Notes: generated by a model not told the origin, from the letters alone. Counted from the stretch's first letter, positions 1 through 9,040 are shown. The stretch is DNA of 63,836 bases from an uncultured Lachnospiraceae bacterium (GCA_947165105.1 CAMUZC010000003.1:1-63836), one strand, 5' to 3'. Translations and numbers: made by a program.

Positions 1-2
1 AT

Positions 3-131
3 GCTTTTGCTAATTTTGATGATATTAGTATTTTGAGGGTTAAGAGAGAAGAAGAATTTGCACCTATTAAGAATAAAGAAGGAAATGATAGTCCTGAAAC
101 TGCTATAAAACTGTATAACAAAAAAATATAA
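3..131 (+). CDS. C-terminal end of UDP-sugar / UDP-N-acetylhexosamine pyrophosphorylase (partial)
   Basis: This open frame enters from the left edge in frame 3 and ends at TAA 129-131, leaving 42 residues. It contains REEEFAPIKN followed by SPETA, the C-terminal signature of the UDPGP/UAP1 family, in which EFAP(L/V)KN lies close to the uridine-nucleotide site and is followed by a (D/S)(S/T)PETA segment. The family makes UDP-glucose, UDP-galactose or UDP-GlcNAc from UTP and a sugar-1-phosphate in the cytoplasm. It lies 87 bp upstream of rpiA on the same strand and could feed the glycan locus with UDP-sugars. The catalytic N-terminal region is outside the window, so substrate cannot be judged. 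Confidence 0.75.
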   Translation, partial: AFANFDDISILRVKREEEFAPIKNKEGNDSPETAIKLYNKKI

Positions 132-162
132 TAGATTATAAATAATTATGTAAAAAGAAATG

Positions 163-191
163 TTTACAAACTAGTGAAAATATGAAATAAT
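163..191 (+). promoter_or_regulatory. Possible sigma-A promoter upstream of rpiA
   Basis: TTTACA at 163-168 is followed after 17 bp by AATAAT at 186-191. The -10 is imperfect and the region is very AT-rich, so this may be chance. Otherwise rpiA would be co-transcribed with the upstream pyrophosphorylase. Confidence 0.3.
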
Positions 192-218
192 ATATTAAAA
201 TCTAGGAGGACATTTCAA

Positions 219-920
219 ATGGAAAGTAAGGATGAATTAATAGAAAAATTAGAATGGAATAATAATATAAAAAACAAAGAAAAAAAAGAAGTTTTAGCTA
301 GGAAAATTGCATCAAAAGTCAAAGACGGAGATGTGATTAGTTTTGGTTCTGGCACAACTTCTTTTTTAGCTGTTAAAGAGATTGGAAAGAGATGTAAAGA
401 AGAAGGATTGAGAATTACGGCTATTCCAACATCAAAACAGATTGAATTACTATGTGAGTATTTAGAAATTCCAACAGCTATGTTAGGAAAAAAACAGATT
501 GATTGGGGATTTGATGGGGCTGATGAGGTTGACAGTAACAATTGGTTAATAAAAGGATTAGGTGGCGCTTTATATAGAGAAAAAATGAACCTAAAGCAAA
601 CTCCTATAGTCTATATATTGGTGGATAAATCTAAATTAGTTGATAAATTGGGAGAAAAGTGTGCAATTCCAGTGGAATGTGATGTTGACAAGATTGATTT
701 AATTCAAGAAAAATTGAAAAAAATAGGCGCAATTGATTTGAAAATACGAAAAGAAAAAAATAATGTAAAAAACTATATTACAGATAATGGAAATTGCATA
801 ATAAATGTTAAATTTGAAGAAGTCGATGAAAATTTGGAAAAAAGAATTAATCAAATTGATGGAATCATAGAAAATGGATTATTTATAAATTATAAAAATA
901 TTGAAGTAATTGTACAGTAG
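219..920 (+). CDS. rpiA: Ribose-5-phosphate isomerase A
   Basis: It interconverts ribose 5-phosphate and ribulose 5-phosphate in the non-oxidative pentose phosphate pathway. The 233 residues match the usual RpiA length. Visible family motifs in order are FGSGTTS (phosphate/substrate loop, about residues 43-49), IPTSKQ, GFDGADEVD (catalytic Asp/Asp region, about 98-106), KGLGGALYREK and LVDKSKLVDKLG. The ATG at 219 follows TAGGAGGA at 203-210 with good spacing. Its position between a nucleotide-sugar pyrophosphorylase and glycosyltransferases is unusual for a central metabolism gene; it may share the operon transcript without having a glycan role. Codon use looks like its neighbours. Confidence 0.93.
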   Translation: MESKDELIEKLEWNNNIKNKEKKEVLARKIASKVKDGDVISFGSGTTSFLAVKEIGKRCKEEGLRITAIPTSKQIELLCEYLEIPTAMLGKKQIDWGFDGADEVDSNNWLIKGLGGALYREKMNLKQTPIVYILVDKSKLVDKLGEKCAIPVECDVDKIDLIQEKLKKIGAIDLKIRKEKNNVKNYITDNGNCIINVKFEEVDENLEKRINQIDGIIENGLFINYKNIEVIVQ

Positions 921-969
921 TAGACTTAGAATTGAAATAATATAGGTGATGCGAAAAGGAGTGATATAA

Positions 970-2064
970 TTGAAAAAGAAAATATTATTTGCTGCATATT
1001 CTCTTGATGTTGGTGGAATAGAAACAGCACTTATTTCGTTAATAAATCATTTGGCAGACGAATATGATATTACTTTAGTTTTAGAAAAAAAACAAGGGGT
1101 ATTTCTTGGTCAGGAGGATAAAAGAATAAAAATAATAGAATATTCGCCATCATACAATAAAGTAAAGCTATTTGCTAAAACTATAAATTTGATAAAAGAA
1201 ATTGGTTTTAGTATAAAATACAAGAATAAGTTTGATTTTGCATGTAGCTATGCTACATATTGCAAAATGGCTTCTATGGCTGCTAGGAAAGCTTCAAAAA
1301 ATAATGCTTTATGGGTACATAACAATTATTTCTATTTTTTCGATAAAGATGATAATAATTATAAAAACTTTTTTGATTCAATTTCATCACATAAATTCAA
1401 AAACGTATTATTTGTTTCAAATGAAGCAAGGAAACAGTATATAGATAATTATGGTGTGAAAGGTGAAAAGACATTGATATGCAATAATCTTATTGATAGT
1501 AGAAAGATTTTAAAATCGGCAGAAGAAGAAATACAGATAAAGAAGGATGAGAGCATAACAACTTTTGTTAATATTTCTAGACATGATGAACATCAAAAGA
1601 GACTAACCAGATTGATTGAATGTGCTAAATTGTTAGAAGAAGATAAGGAAAAATTTAGAATTTTATTTATAGGAGATGGAAAAGAAACTGAACTTTATAA
1701 AAATATGGTGGATGAGTACAAGCTTAATGATAAAGTAGTTTTTGTTGGAAGAACTACTAATCCATATCCATATTTGAAAATATCTGATTGTGTTATTTTA
1801 ACGTCTGATTATGAAGGTTATCCTGTAGTTTATCAAGAGTCAAAGGTTTTAAATAAACCAATTATTACAACTGATGTTTCTGACAGTAAAATTGATATTG
1901 AAAACAAATGCGGTATAGTTACAGGAAAAAATGTGAATTCAATCTATAATTCAATGAAGTATTTTATAAAAAATGGATTTGAAATAAAAGAAAGATTTGA
2001 AGTAGAAAAGTATAATAATGAGATTATAAATAAAGTGAAAAATATAATAGATGAAAGGAATTGA
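970..2064 (+). CDS. Glycosyltransferase family 4 (GT4)
   Basis: This predicted retaining GT-B glycosyltransferase of 364 residues probably adds a sugar to a lipid-linked glycan at the inner membrane face. The N-terminal segment has the GT4 acceptor-domain pattern DVGGIETAL. The C-terminal Rossmann half has NISRHDEHQKR, FIGDGKE, VFVGRTTNPYPY and the E-x7-E type segment SDYEGYPVVYQESK. The start is TTG 970 behind AGGAG at 957-961; no better ATG is in frame. It lies 49 bp after rpiA and 3 bp before the next transferase, so it is co-transcribed. It resembles the GT4 protein at 5440 (shared NPYPY and YEGxP), suggesting duplication. Donor and acceptor cannot be read from sequence. Confidence 0.85.
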   Translation: MKKKILFAAYSLDVGGIETALISLINHLADEYDITLVLEKKQGVFLGQEDKRIKIIEYSPSYNKVKLFAKTINLIKEIGFSIKYKNKFDFACSYATYCKMASMAARKASKNNALWVHNNYFYFFDKDDNNYKNFFDSISSHKFKNVLFVSNEARKQYIDNYGVKGEKTLICNNLIDSRKILKSAEEEIQIKKDESITTFVNISRHDEHQKRLTRLIECAKLLEEDKEKFRILFIGDGKETELYKNMVDEYKLNDKVVFVGRTTNPYPYLKISDCVILTSDYEGYPVVYQESKVLNKPIITTDVSDSKIDIENKCGIVTGKNVNSIYNSMKYFIKNGFEIKERFEVEKYNNEIINKVKNIIDERN

Positions 2065-2067
2065 AAA

Positions 2068-3015
2068 ATGCCCGAAATTAGTATTATAATTCCAGTTTTT
2101 AATACAGAAAAATATTTAGAAAGATGTTTAGAATCTGTTATTGCACAAAAAAAAATTGATTATGAAGTTATAGTAATTAATGATGGATCTACAGATGATT
2201 CTGATTTAATAATTAAAAAATATGAAGAAAAATATTCTCAAGTAATTAAATATTTTGATAAAAGTAATGGTGGTTTATCAGATGCAAGAAATTTTGGCGT
2301 TCAAAAGGCAACCGGAAAGTATTTGTGTTTCATTGATTCAGATGATTACATTGATAAAAACCTATTTGAAATGATAAAACCAGTTATAGAGCAAGATGTT
2401 GATTTAATCAAATACAAATGTATAAGAGTTGAAGAAAATTGTAAAGAGATAGAAAGAATTGATGGACCAGTTTTTGATATAAAGAGTGGAAATGAAGCTT
2501 TTGACGAGCTATATGCAAATGATGTTTTGATTGAACCAGCATGGTTATATTTATATAAAAGAAGTTTTTATATAGAAAATAAATTTGAATTTCCTGTAGG
2601 GAAATATCATGAAGATTGGGCTATTGTTCCATATATTTTGATTAAGGCAGAGACTGTAGTATCAACTAATATATTTGGTTATTACTATGTTCAGTCGTCA
2701 AATAGTATAACAAGAAATAATAATAATCAAAGAATATATAAAAGAGCGTGTGACATGCTAGAACATTATGATTATTTGAATAGCAAAATCAAAAAAGACA
2801 ATGTAAAATCAATAACAATGGAAAACTTCAAAATATATATGTCTAATTGTTTAATTTTGAAATTAAATGAATTACCAAAAGAATATCATAAAAAATATAT
2901 AAAAGAATTAAAGAAGAGAAAGATTACAGATAATTTTAAGGTGAATAATATAAAGCAATTAATAAAAAAAATCATCTTGAGAATAAATATAAATTTGTAT
3001 TTAAAAATAAGATAA
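2068..3015 (+). CDS. Glycosyltransferase family 2 (GT2)
   Basis: This 315-residue inverting GT-A transferase has the standard N-terminus IIIPVFNTEKYLERCLES, the nucleotide-binding INDGSTDDS, GGLSDARNFG and the metal-binding DSDDY (DxD) near residue 90. The C-terminal 100 residues are Lys-rich and probably peripheral to the membrane. The ATG at 2068 lies 3 bp after the stop of the preceding gene, with AAAGGAA just upstream. It is very similar in layout and motifs to the next gene (3037), so the pair looks like a tandem duplication with diverged acceptor regions. It probably takes part in building the repeat unit of the exported polysaccharide; the sugar is unknown. Confidence 0.88.
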   Translation: MPEISIIIPVFNTEKYLERCLESVIAQKKIDYEVIVINDGSTDDSDLIIKKYEEKYSQVIKYFDKSNGGLSDARNFGVQKATGKYLCFIDSDDYIDKNLFEMIKPVIEQDVDLIKYKCIRVEENCKEIERIDGPVFDIKSGNEAFDELYANDVLIEPAWLYLYKRSFYIENKFEFPVGKYHEDWAIVPYILIKAETVVSTNIFGYYYVQSSNSITRNNNNQRIYKRACDMLEHYDYLNSKIKKDNVKSITMENFKIYMSNCLILKLNELPKEYHKKYIKELKKRKITDNFKVNNIKQLIKKIILRININLYLKIR

Positions 3016-3036
3016 AAAGTAAGATAGGTGATGATA

Positions 3037-3996
3037 ATGCCAAAAGTAAGTATAATTGTTCCAGTTTATAACGTCGAAAAATATATTGAAAGATGCCTAG
3101 AAAGCTTGGTAAAACAGACTTTGCAAGATATTGAAATAATTATAGTAAATGATGGTTCGACAGATAATTCTGAAGTAATAATAAAAGAGTATGAAAAAAA
3201 ATATAGTGATAAAATAAAGTATTATATAAAGCAAAATGGAGGACTATCAGATGCTAGAAATTTTGGAATGCAATTTGCAACAGGTGAGTATATTGCTTTT
3301 CTAGATTCAGATGATTATGCGGATACAACTTTATATGAAAAAATGTATAATAGAGCAATTGAACAGAATTGTGATTATGTTGAATGTAATTTTATATGGA
3401 AATATGATAATAAGGAAAAGAAAGATATTGGAATAAAGTATACAGACAAACATCAAATGCTTGCAACTGCAAGAGTTGTAGCGTGGAACAAATTAATCAA
3501 GAAAGAATTGATTGATAAAACAAGAATACAATTTCCAAAAGGGTTGAGATATGAAGATGTAGAATTTTTTTATAAATTATTGCCACATATACAAAATTTT
3601 GGGTTTGTCGAGGATTGCTTAATATATTATGTTCAAAGAGATAGTTCAATTGCTAATACTCAAAATGAAAGAACAAGCGAGATTTTTATAGTGTTAGATA
3701 ATGTAATAGATTATTATAAAGATTTAGGGTTTTACAATAAATATAAAAAAGAGTTAGAATATACTTATACTCGAATACTTTTGTGTAGTTCTTTTTTACG
3801 TATGATAAAAGTAAGGGATAAGCATATCAGAAAAGAATTAGTAAATAAAACATGGGAGAATTTGAACAATAGATTTCCTGAATGGAAGAGTAATTCAATA
3901 ATAAATAGTGAAAATAGTTTGAAAAATAGATACATGAGAAGTATTAATAAAGGCTCATTGAAAGTTTATGCTTTTTTATTAAGAGTAAGAAAATAA
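3037..3996 (+). CDS. Glycosyltransferase family 2 (GT2)
   Basis: A GT-A glycosyltransferase of 319 residues with IIVPVYNVEKYIERCLESL at the N-terminus, VNDGSTDNS, GGLSDARNFG and DSDDY as the DxD metal site. The upstream in-frame GTG (3028) and ATG (3031) overlap the ribosome binding site AGGTGAT (3026-3032), so ATG 3037 is the preferred start. It lies 21 bp after its paralogue and 25 bp before the polymerase-like gene, inside the same transcript. The conserved half is nearly interchangeable with the 2068 product, but the C-terminal half differs, as expected for enzymes using different acceptors in one repeat unit. Confidence 0.88.
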   Translation: MPKVSIIVPVYNVEKYIERCLESLVKQTLQDIEIIIVNDGSTDNSEVIIKEYEKKYSDKIKYYIKQNGGLSDARNFGMQFATGEYIAFLDSDDYADTTLYEKMYNRAIEQNCDYVECNFIWKYDNKEKKDIGIKYTDKHQMLATARVVAWNKLIKKELIDKTRIQFPKGLRYEDVEFFYKLLPHIQNFGFVEDCLIYYVQRDSSIANTQNERTSEIFIVLDNVIDYYKDLGFYNKYKKELEYTYTRILLCSSFLRMIKVRDKHIRKELVNKTWENLNNRFPEWKSNSIINSENSLKNRYMRSINKGSLKVYAFLLRVRK

Positions 3997-4021
3997 ATTA
4001 GAAAAAAGGAAAATGATATAG

Positions 4022-5434
4022 GTGGAAAAGATAAAGCAAATAATTAAATTGGAAAATATATTAGCATTTTTTGTAGTGATTTGCCCATTTTTAGATATAG
4101 TAAGTTTTTTATATAGAAACAAATTTGAAACAAATTATTCAATATCAACATTCATTAGACCTATAATTCCAACAATTGTTTTTTTATATTTGTTTATAAA
4201 GAAAAAGAATAAAATTAAAGTTGGAATTATATCTTGTATTTTTTTTGTATATACATTAATACACTTATGCATATATAAAAATATGAGTATGGGCTGTAGC
4301 TTTGGAACGGTAATTCATGAAGCACAATATTTAGTTAATTATTCTTTTATGATATTAAATTTCTATATATTTAGAGAAGTCTATAATGAAAACAATAATC
4401 ATATATTAAAAGAATCGATTATTATATCTTTGGGAATATATATTGCTTTAATATATATATCAATTATAACTAATACTTCATCTACAACATATATCGAGGG
4501 AATAGGCTTCAAAGGATGGTTCGAATCAGGTAATAGTATAAGCGCTATATTGGTTATGGGAATCTTCATTATTATGAGCTTTATAATGGATATTCATAAT
4601 AAGGTGTATAGATTTATTACATTTTCCATCTTGATGTTAGTTGGAATATATTTGGTAACATTAATAGGAACAAGAGTAGGCCTAATTGGATTTATATTAG
4701 CTGTTTTATGTTTTGTTGTAGCTCAATTATTTGAAAGGTTTATAAAAAAGATGAATATCAATAAACGAAATGTTATTGTGTTATTATCAATTCTAATTTT
4801 ATTGATAACTGTAATTTCAACAGCGGGATCTGTAACATTAAAAAGAAGAGCTCATTTACAAAATATGGAGAGTACAATAATAGATGAATCAACAGGAGAA
4901 ATATCTCATTTAACAGGGGATTTAACGTCTGTTAGAAATAAGATTGTTAATGATGAATTAGAAGATGATTTTATGACAGAGAATCAAAAACAATCCATTT
5001 TAGATTTATATAATTTAGCTCAAAAATACAATGTAAAAAATACAAATACTCGTGTCCAGCAATTAATTTATCATTGTATGCTAATTAAGAATCAAAAGAA
5101 TATTGCTTTAGTATTGTTTGGAAATGGATATTTAATAAATACAAACGAATTAGTTTGGGAGATGGAATTTCCTGCAATACTAATCAATTTTGGGATAATA
5201 GGGTTTACATTATTTATGATTCCATTTGTTTTGAATGTAATTCAAGGAGGAATACTAATTTTCAAAAAGTTCAAAAAGATAGATACAGAATTTATAATGT
5301 TATTTTCTACTGCTATATTAAGTTTTGTTTTATCAACATTATCAGGTTATACTTTTTTTAATTCTTCATCAATGATAATAATAATTATTGCTAATGTGTT
5401 GCTAGAACACAAAATCAAAAGTATAAAGGGGTGA
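4022..5434 (+). CDS. O-antigen polymerase/ligase-like polytopic membrane protein
   Basis: This 470-residue protein has roughly 11-12 hydrophobic segments and one large hydrophilic loop around residues 275-370. That is the topology of the Wzy / O-antigen ligase family, which moves or polymerises undecaprenyl-linked glycans on the outer face of the membrane. The motif GTRVGLIGF before a long TM segment is typical of the family. The start is GTG 4022, with AAAAGGA at 4004-4010; the nearby ATG at 4014 runs into a stop. The stop overlaps the upstream GTG of the next gene. Finding a Wzy-like protein next to an ABC exporter is uncommon (see findings). Sequence divergence makes polymerase versus ligase unresolvable here. 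Confidence 0.7.
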   Translation: MEKIKQIIKLENILAFFVVICPFLDIVSFLYRNKFETNYSISTFIRPIIPTIVFLYLFIKKKNKIKVGIISCIFFVYTLIHLCIYKNMSMGCSFGTVIHEAQYLVNYSFMILNFYIFREVYNENNNHILKESIIISLGIYIALIYISIITNTSSTTYIEGIGFKGWFESGNSISAILVMGIFIIMSFIMDIHNKVYRFITFSILMLVGIYLVTLIGTRVGLIGFILAVLCFVVAQLFERFIKKMNINKRNVIVLLSILILLITVISTAGSVTLKRRAHLQNMESTIIDESTGEISHLTGDLTSVRNKIVNDELEDDFMTENQKQSILDLYNLAQKYNVKNTNTRVQQLIYHCMLIKNQKNIALVLFGNGYLINTNELVWEMEFPAILINFGIIGFTLFMIPFVLNVIQGGILIFKKFKKIDTEFIMLFSTAILSFVLSTLSGYTFFNSSSMIIIIIANVLLEHKIKSIKG

Positions 5435-5439
5435 TTATA

Positions 5440-6540
5440 ATGAAAAAAATACTTTTTGGGATTACTGGATTAACTCTTGGTGGAGCGGAAAGAGTGTTGG
5501 TGGATATTGTTAACGAACTTTCCAAAAAATATGACATAACGATTTTCACTTTGTATGGCAAAGGTGAATTTGAAAAGGAATTGTCAAATAATGTTAAATT
5601 AGTGAATATGATAGATAAAAGCTACAATGAATTATCTAGAATTGAAAAGCTAAAGGTGTCTTTTAGTTTATTATTTAATAAAAAAAATATATACAAGAAA
5701 TATATAGATAAAGGATATGATGTCGAAATTGCATTTTTAGAAGGACCGATAACTAGGTTATTTAGTCAAAAGAATAATAAAACAAAAAAAATAGCATGGG
5801 TGCATAATGACATAGGACAAATTTTTGGAAAAAATTTAAAAGCAATAATAAAGACAAAGCTAGACAAAAAATGTTATTCACAGTATAATGATATAGTATT
5901 TGTAAGTAATGATAATAAAGAACAATTTGAAGATATTTATAAGATAAATAATAATAAAATTGTTATACCTAATTACATTTCAATTAAAAGAGTTTTAGAA
6001 AAATCAGAAGATGCATTTGGAAATGTTTTTGAAAGTGATGAGATTAATTTCTTGTCAGTTGCTAGACTTGCAGAACAGAAGGCAATAGATAGGTTAATTA
6101 AAGTTCATAGTAGATTGATTGAAGAGGGATATAATCACAAATTTTATGTTATAGGAGATGGACCAGAAAGAGAAAGGCTAAAGTCTCTTATAGTAGATTA
6201 TAATGTTCAAAAATCATTTGTTCTATTAGGAAAAAAAGAAAATCCATATCCATATATGAAAAAATGCGATATATTTGCATTAATGTCCCTTTATGAAGGA
6301 TTACCTATGACAATTTTGGAATCAAAGATTTTAGACAAGCCAATATTAATTACAGATACTGCAGCTAGAGAAGCGGTACAAGATTATTATAAATCTTATA
6401 TAGCTGAAAACTCTGAACAAGGTATTTATGATGGAATTAAAAACTGTATTAAGATGTTGCAAGAATGGAACAAAACTGAAAAACAAGATATTTATGACAA
6501 TTATTATATAATAAGACAAATAGAAAAGTTGGTGAATTAA
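5440..6540 (+). CDS. Glycosyltransferase family 4 (GT4)
   Basis: A GT-B transferase of 366 residues. Family features are GLTLGGAERVLVDI (acceptor-side glycine loop), WVHNDIG, FLSVARLAEQKAIDRLI, VIGDGPERERL, FVLLGKKENPYPY and the donor-binding SLYEGLPMTILESK (E-x7-E). ATG 5440 is chosen because AAGGGGTGAT (5426-5435) sits right before it; the in-frame GTG 5431 is part of that site. The gene overlaps the transcript of the polymerase-like gene and abuts the next GT2 (stop 6540, start 6541), so translation is coupled. It is the second member of a GT4 pair with the 970 gene. Probable role: one linkage of the repeat unit. Confidence 0.87.
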   Translation: MKKILFGITGLTLGGAERVLVDIVNELSKKYDITIFTLYGKGEFEKELSNNVKLVNMIDKSYNELSRIEKLKVSFSLLFNKKNIYKKYIDKGYDVEIAFLEGPITRLFSQKNNKTKKIAWVHNDIGQIFGKNLKAIIKTKLDKKCYSQYNDIVFVSNDNKEQFEDIYKINNNKIVIPNYISIKRVLEKSEDAFGNVFESDEINFLSVARLAEQKAIDRLIKVHSRLIEEGYNHKFYVIGDGPERERLKSLIVDYNVQKSFVLLGKKENPYPYMKKCDIFALMSLYEGLPMTILESKILDKPILITDTAAREAVQDYYKSYIAENSEQGIYDGIKNCIKMLQEWNKTEKQDIYDNYYIIRQIEKLVN

Positions 6541-7437
6541 ATGAAACTTTCAATTTTAACAGCTACATATAATAGAGGAAGATTCCTTACAAGATTATAT
6601 GAAAGTATTGTAAATAATTTGATAGATGACATGGATATTGAATGGTTGATAATGGATGATGGTTCTAATGATGATACCGAAGAGATTGTGTCCGGTTTTA
6701 ATTCAAGTAAACATTTTGAAATAAAATTTTATAAGCAAAAGAATCAAGGAAAAATGCAAGCTATAAATAATTTAATGGAATATGTAACAGGGGAGTTATG
6801 TGTTGAATGCGATTCAGATGATTTTTTTAATGAAGGTGCTTTTAGGGTAATATATAATGTTTATAAAGAAAATGTTGATATCGAAGATATTTATGCTTTT
6901 ACTTTTCTAAAGTATAATCAAGATAGAAAGAATATGGGGAAAGAACTTCAAAATGGTTGTATTACAACAATGTTCGATTTGTATTTTAGAAATAATGAAA
7001 ATGGAGAAAAGGCATTAGTATTTATGTCCAAAATTAGAAAACAGTATAAATATATATTGGACAAAAATGAAAAGTTTGTAACTGAGGCTAGCATGTTTTA
7101 TAGAATGGATGAAAAATATAAGATATTATGTGTTAATTTTCCAATAATGGTATGTCAATATTTGGAAGATGGTTATACAAATAATTCTATAAAACAATTA
7201 ATTAATAATCCGAATGGATATTTTAGTTACTTTGAGTATTTGATAACTCGAAATTTAAAAGGAGTAAAGTTAAAAAAGAGAATATATATTATTAAGCATT
7301 ATATATTATTCTCTTATTTGGTAAGGAAAAAGATTAATTTAAAAAATGTAAAAAGTATTTATGATAAATTATTAATTACGATACTATATTTGCCTGGAAA
7401 GATGATTAGTAGTTTTAAATTTAGGAGAGGAATATGA
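6541..7437 (+). CDS. Glycosyltransferase family 2 (GT2)
   Basis: This 298-residue GT-A protein has the N-terminal SILTATYNRGRFLTRLYES, MDDGSNDDTEE, a QGKMQAIN segment in place of the usual SDARN element, and ECDSDDFF as the DxD metal site. It starts directly after the previous stop and relies on coupled translation. It ends the first block of the locus: right after its stop comes a consensus promoter (7438-7465) that restarts transcription for the exporter. Sugar specificity is not visible. Confidence 0.83.
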   Translation: MKLSILTATYNRGRFLTRLYESIVNNLIDDMDIEWLIMDDGSNDDTEEIVSGFNSSKHFEIKFYKQKNQGKMQAINNLMEYVTGELCVECDSDDFFNEGAFRVIYNVYKENVDIEDIYAFTFLKYNQDRKNMGKELQNGCITTMFDLYFRNNENGEKALVFMSKIRKQYKYILDKNEKFVTEASMFYRMDEKYKILCVNFPIMVCQYLEDGYTNNSIKQLINNPNGYFSYFEYLITRNLKGVKLKKRIYIIKHYILFSYLVRKKINLKNVKSIYDKLLITILYLPGKMISSFKFRRGI

Positions 7438-7465
7438 TTGACAAAGAGTACAGGTATGATATAAT
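7438..7465 (+). promoter_or_regulatory. Consensus sigma-A promoter for the ABC exporter genes
   Basis: TTGACA at 7438-7443 and TATAAT at 7460-7465 are separated by 16 bp, and TGA immediately precedes the -10 (extended -10 form). It lies in the 54-bp gap between a GT2 gene and the exporter ATPase, inside an otherwise tightly packed operon. It probably gives the exporter and downstream genes independent expression. Confidence 0.72.
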
Positions 7466-7491
7466 ACAAAAAAAGAAAAAAGGTGGTAAAT

Positions 7492-8232
7492 ATGGAGAAA
7501 AATGACGATATTGCAATATCTGTGAAAAACGTTTATAAAAACTTTAATGTATATTATGATAAAACAAATACGATAAAGGAAAAAATACTATTCTTTAAAC
7601 GAGGAAGAAAAGATGTTAGAACTGTCCTTGAGGATATTTCATTAGAAATAAAAAAAGGTGAAGTTGTAGGATTGATAGGTGTAAATGGTAGTGGAAAATC
7701 TACATTATTAAAGTTAATGACAAAAATTATATATCCTAATAAAGGGAAAATTGAGACATATGGTAAATTAACATCTTTGTTGGAGTTGGGAGCTGGATTT
7801 CATCCGGATTTTTCTGGTAGAGAAAACATATATTTTAATGCTTCAATTTTTGGTTTAACAAGAAAAGAAATTGATGAAAGATTAGATAAAATTATAGAGT
7901 TTTCCGAATTGAGAGATTATATAGATAATCCAGTACGTACATATTCATCTGGAATGTATATGAGATTAGCTTTCTCAGTCGCTATAAATGTTAATGCAGA
8001 TATTTTATTGGTTGATGAAATTTTATCAGTTGGAGATCAACATTTTCAAGAAAAATGCTATAAGAAAATAGAGGAACTAAAAGAAGAAGGAAAAACAATT
8101 GTAATAGTTAATCACGGAATGGGTTCAATAGAGAGATTTTGTACGAGAGCGGTTTGGTTACATCAGGGAAAAATAAAAATGGATGGAAATACAGAAGAAG
8201 TAGTTAATGAATATATAAAGGAAACAGCGTAG
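7492..8232 (+). CDS. Polysaccharide/teichoic acid ABC exporter, ATP-binding subunit (Wzt/TagH-like)
   Basis: This ATPase of the ABC-2 type glycan exporter energises transfer of an undecaprenyl-linked polymer across the membrane. The 246 residues include Walker A GVNGSGKST (about 62-70), the GAGFHPDFSGRENIYFNASIFG block diagnostic of the Wzt/TagH subfamily, the signature YSSGMYMRLAFS, Walker B LLVDEILSVGD, and the H-loop NHGM. The protein stops after the ATPase domain and lacks the C-terminal carbohydrate-binding domain of long Wzt proteins, so it is of the TagH/KpsT-like short type. The start ATG 7492 follows AGGTGG at 7481-7486. The permease gene follows 12 bp later. Confidence 0.92.
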   Translation: MEKNDDIAISVKNVYKNFNVYYDKTNTIKEKILFFKRGRKDVRTVLEDISLEIKKGEVVGLIGVNGSGKSTLLKLMTKIIYPNKGKIETYGKLTSLLELGAGFHPDFSGRENIYFNASIFGLTRKEIDERLDKIIEFSELRDYIDNPVRTYSSGMYMRLAFSVAINVNADILLVDEILSVGDQHFQEKCYKKIEELKEEGKTIVIVNHGMGSIERFCTRAVWLHQGKIKMDGNTEEVVNEYIKETA

Positions 8233-8244
8233 AAGGAGGAAGAA

Positions 8245-9018
8245 ATGATTATTTTTAAAAATTTGTATCAATATAGAGAGTTATTAAAAACTAATATAAA
8301 AAAAGAAATAAGGGGAAAATATAAACATTCATTTTTGGGTGTTTTATGGTCTTTTTTAAATCCATTATTACAATTAATGGTTTATGCGATTATTTTTCCT
8401 ATTATATTAAAAAATTCACAGAGTAATTATGTGATTTTTTTGTGTGTAGCTTTAATCCCTTGGACTTTTTTTAGTACAGTTGTTACTCAAGCTACAGGAG
8501 TGATGATTGGAAACGCCAATATTATACAGAAGGTTTATTTCCCAAGAGAAATACTGCCAATTTCCGTGGTAACTAGTGCTGCAGTTAATTTTTTAATTTC
8601 AACAATTATTATACTTGTTTTCTTGGTTGTTTCTGGACTAGGTATAACAAAATATATAATTTTTTATCCTCTAATTTTATTAATACAATATTTATTATCA
8701 CTAGGTATAGCTTTTATAGTATCAAGTATAACAGTTTATTTAAGAGATTTAGAACATTTAATTGGTGTTGCAATGATGATGCTATTCTATGCTACACCAA
8801 TTGCATATGCGAGTGAAGATATAGTTGGTACATTTTCATTTGTAATGAAAATAAATCCAATGGCTCATATAATAGATGCTTATAGAGCAATATTCTATTA
8901 TCAAAGAATGCCGGATTTTTACGCATTAAGTATATTATCAGTAGTTGTTGTATTATTATGTGTTGTAGGATACATTATTTTCAGTAAATTACAAAAAAGA
9001 TTCGCAGAGGAATTGTAA
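8245..9018 (+). CDS. Polysaccharide/teichoic acid ABC exporter, permease subunit (Wzm/TagG-like)
   Basis: An ABC-2 family permease of 257 residues with six predicted TM segments. The N-terminus RELLKTNIKKEIRGKYKHSF followed by LGVLWSFLNPLLQLMVY is the typical Wzm/TagG amphipathic interface helix and first TM. YFPREILPIS and YLRDLEHL are further family landmarks. It starts at ATG 8245 behind AAGGAGGA (8233-8240). With the preceding ATPase it forms the exporter of the locus, moving a finished lipid-linked polymer to the outer face. Without a recognition domain on the ATPase, export is probably not tied to a terminal modification. Confidence 0.92.
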   Translation: MIIFKNLYQYRELLKTNIKKEIRGKYKHSFLGVLWSFLNPLLQLMVYAIIFPIILKNSQSNYVIFLCVALIPWTFFSTVVTQATGVMIGNANIIQKVYFPREILPISVVTSAAVNFLISTIIILVFLVVSGLGITKYIIFYPLILLIQYLLSLGIAFIVSSITVYLRDLEHLIGVAMMMLFYATPIAYASEDIVGTFSFVMKINPMAHIIDAYRAIFYYQRMPDFYALSILSVVVVLLCVVGYIIFSKLQKRFAEEL

Positions 9019-9040
9019 AACTAAAAAAGGGGTGCATAAA

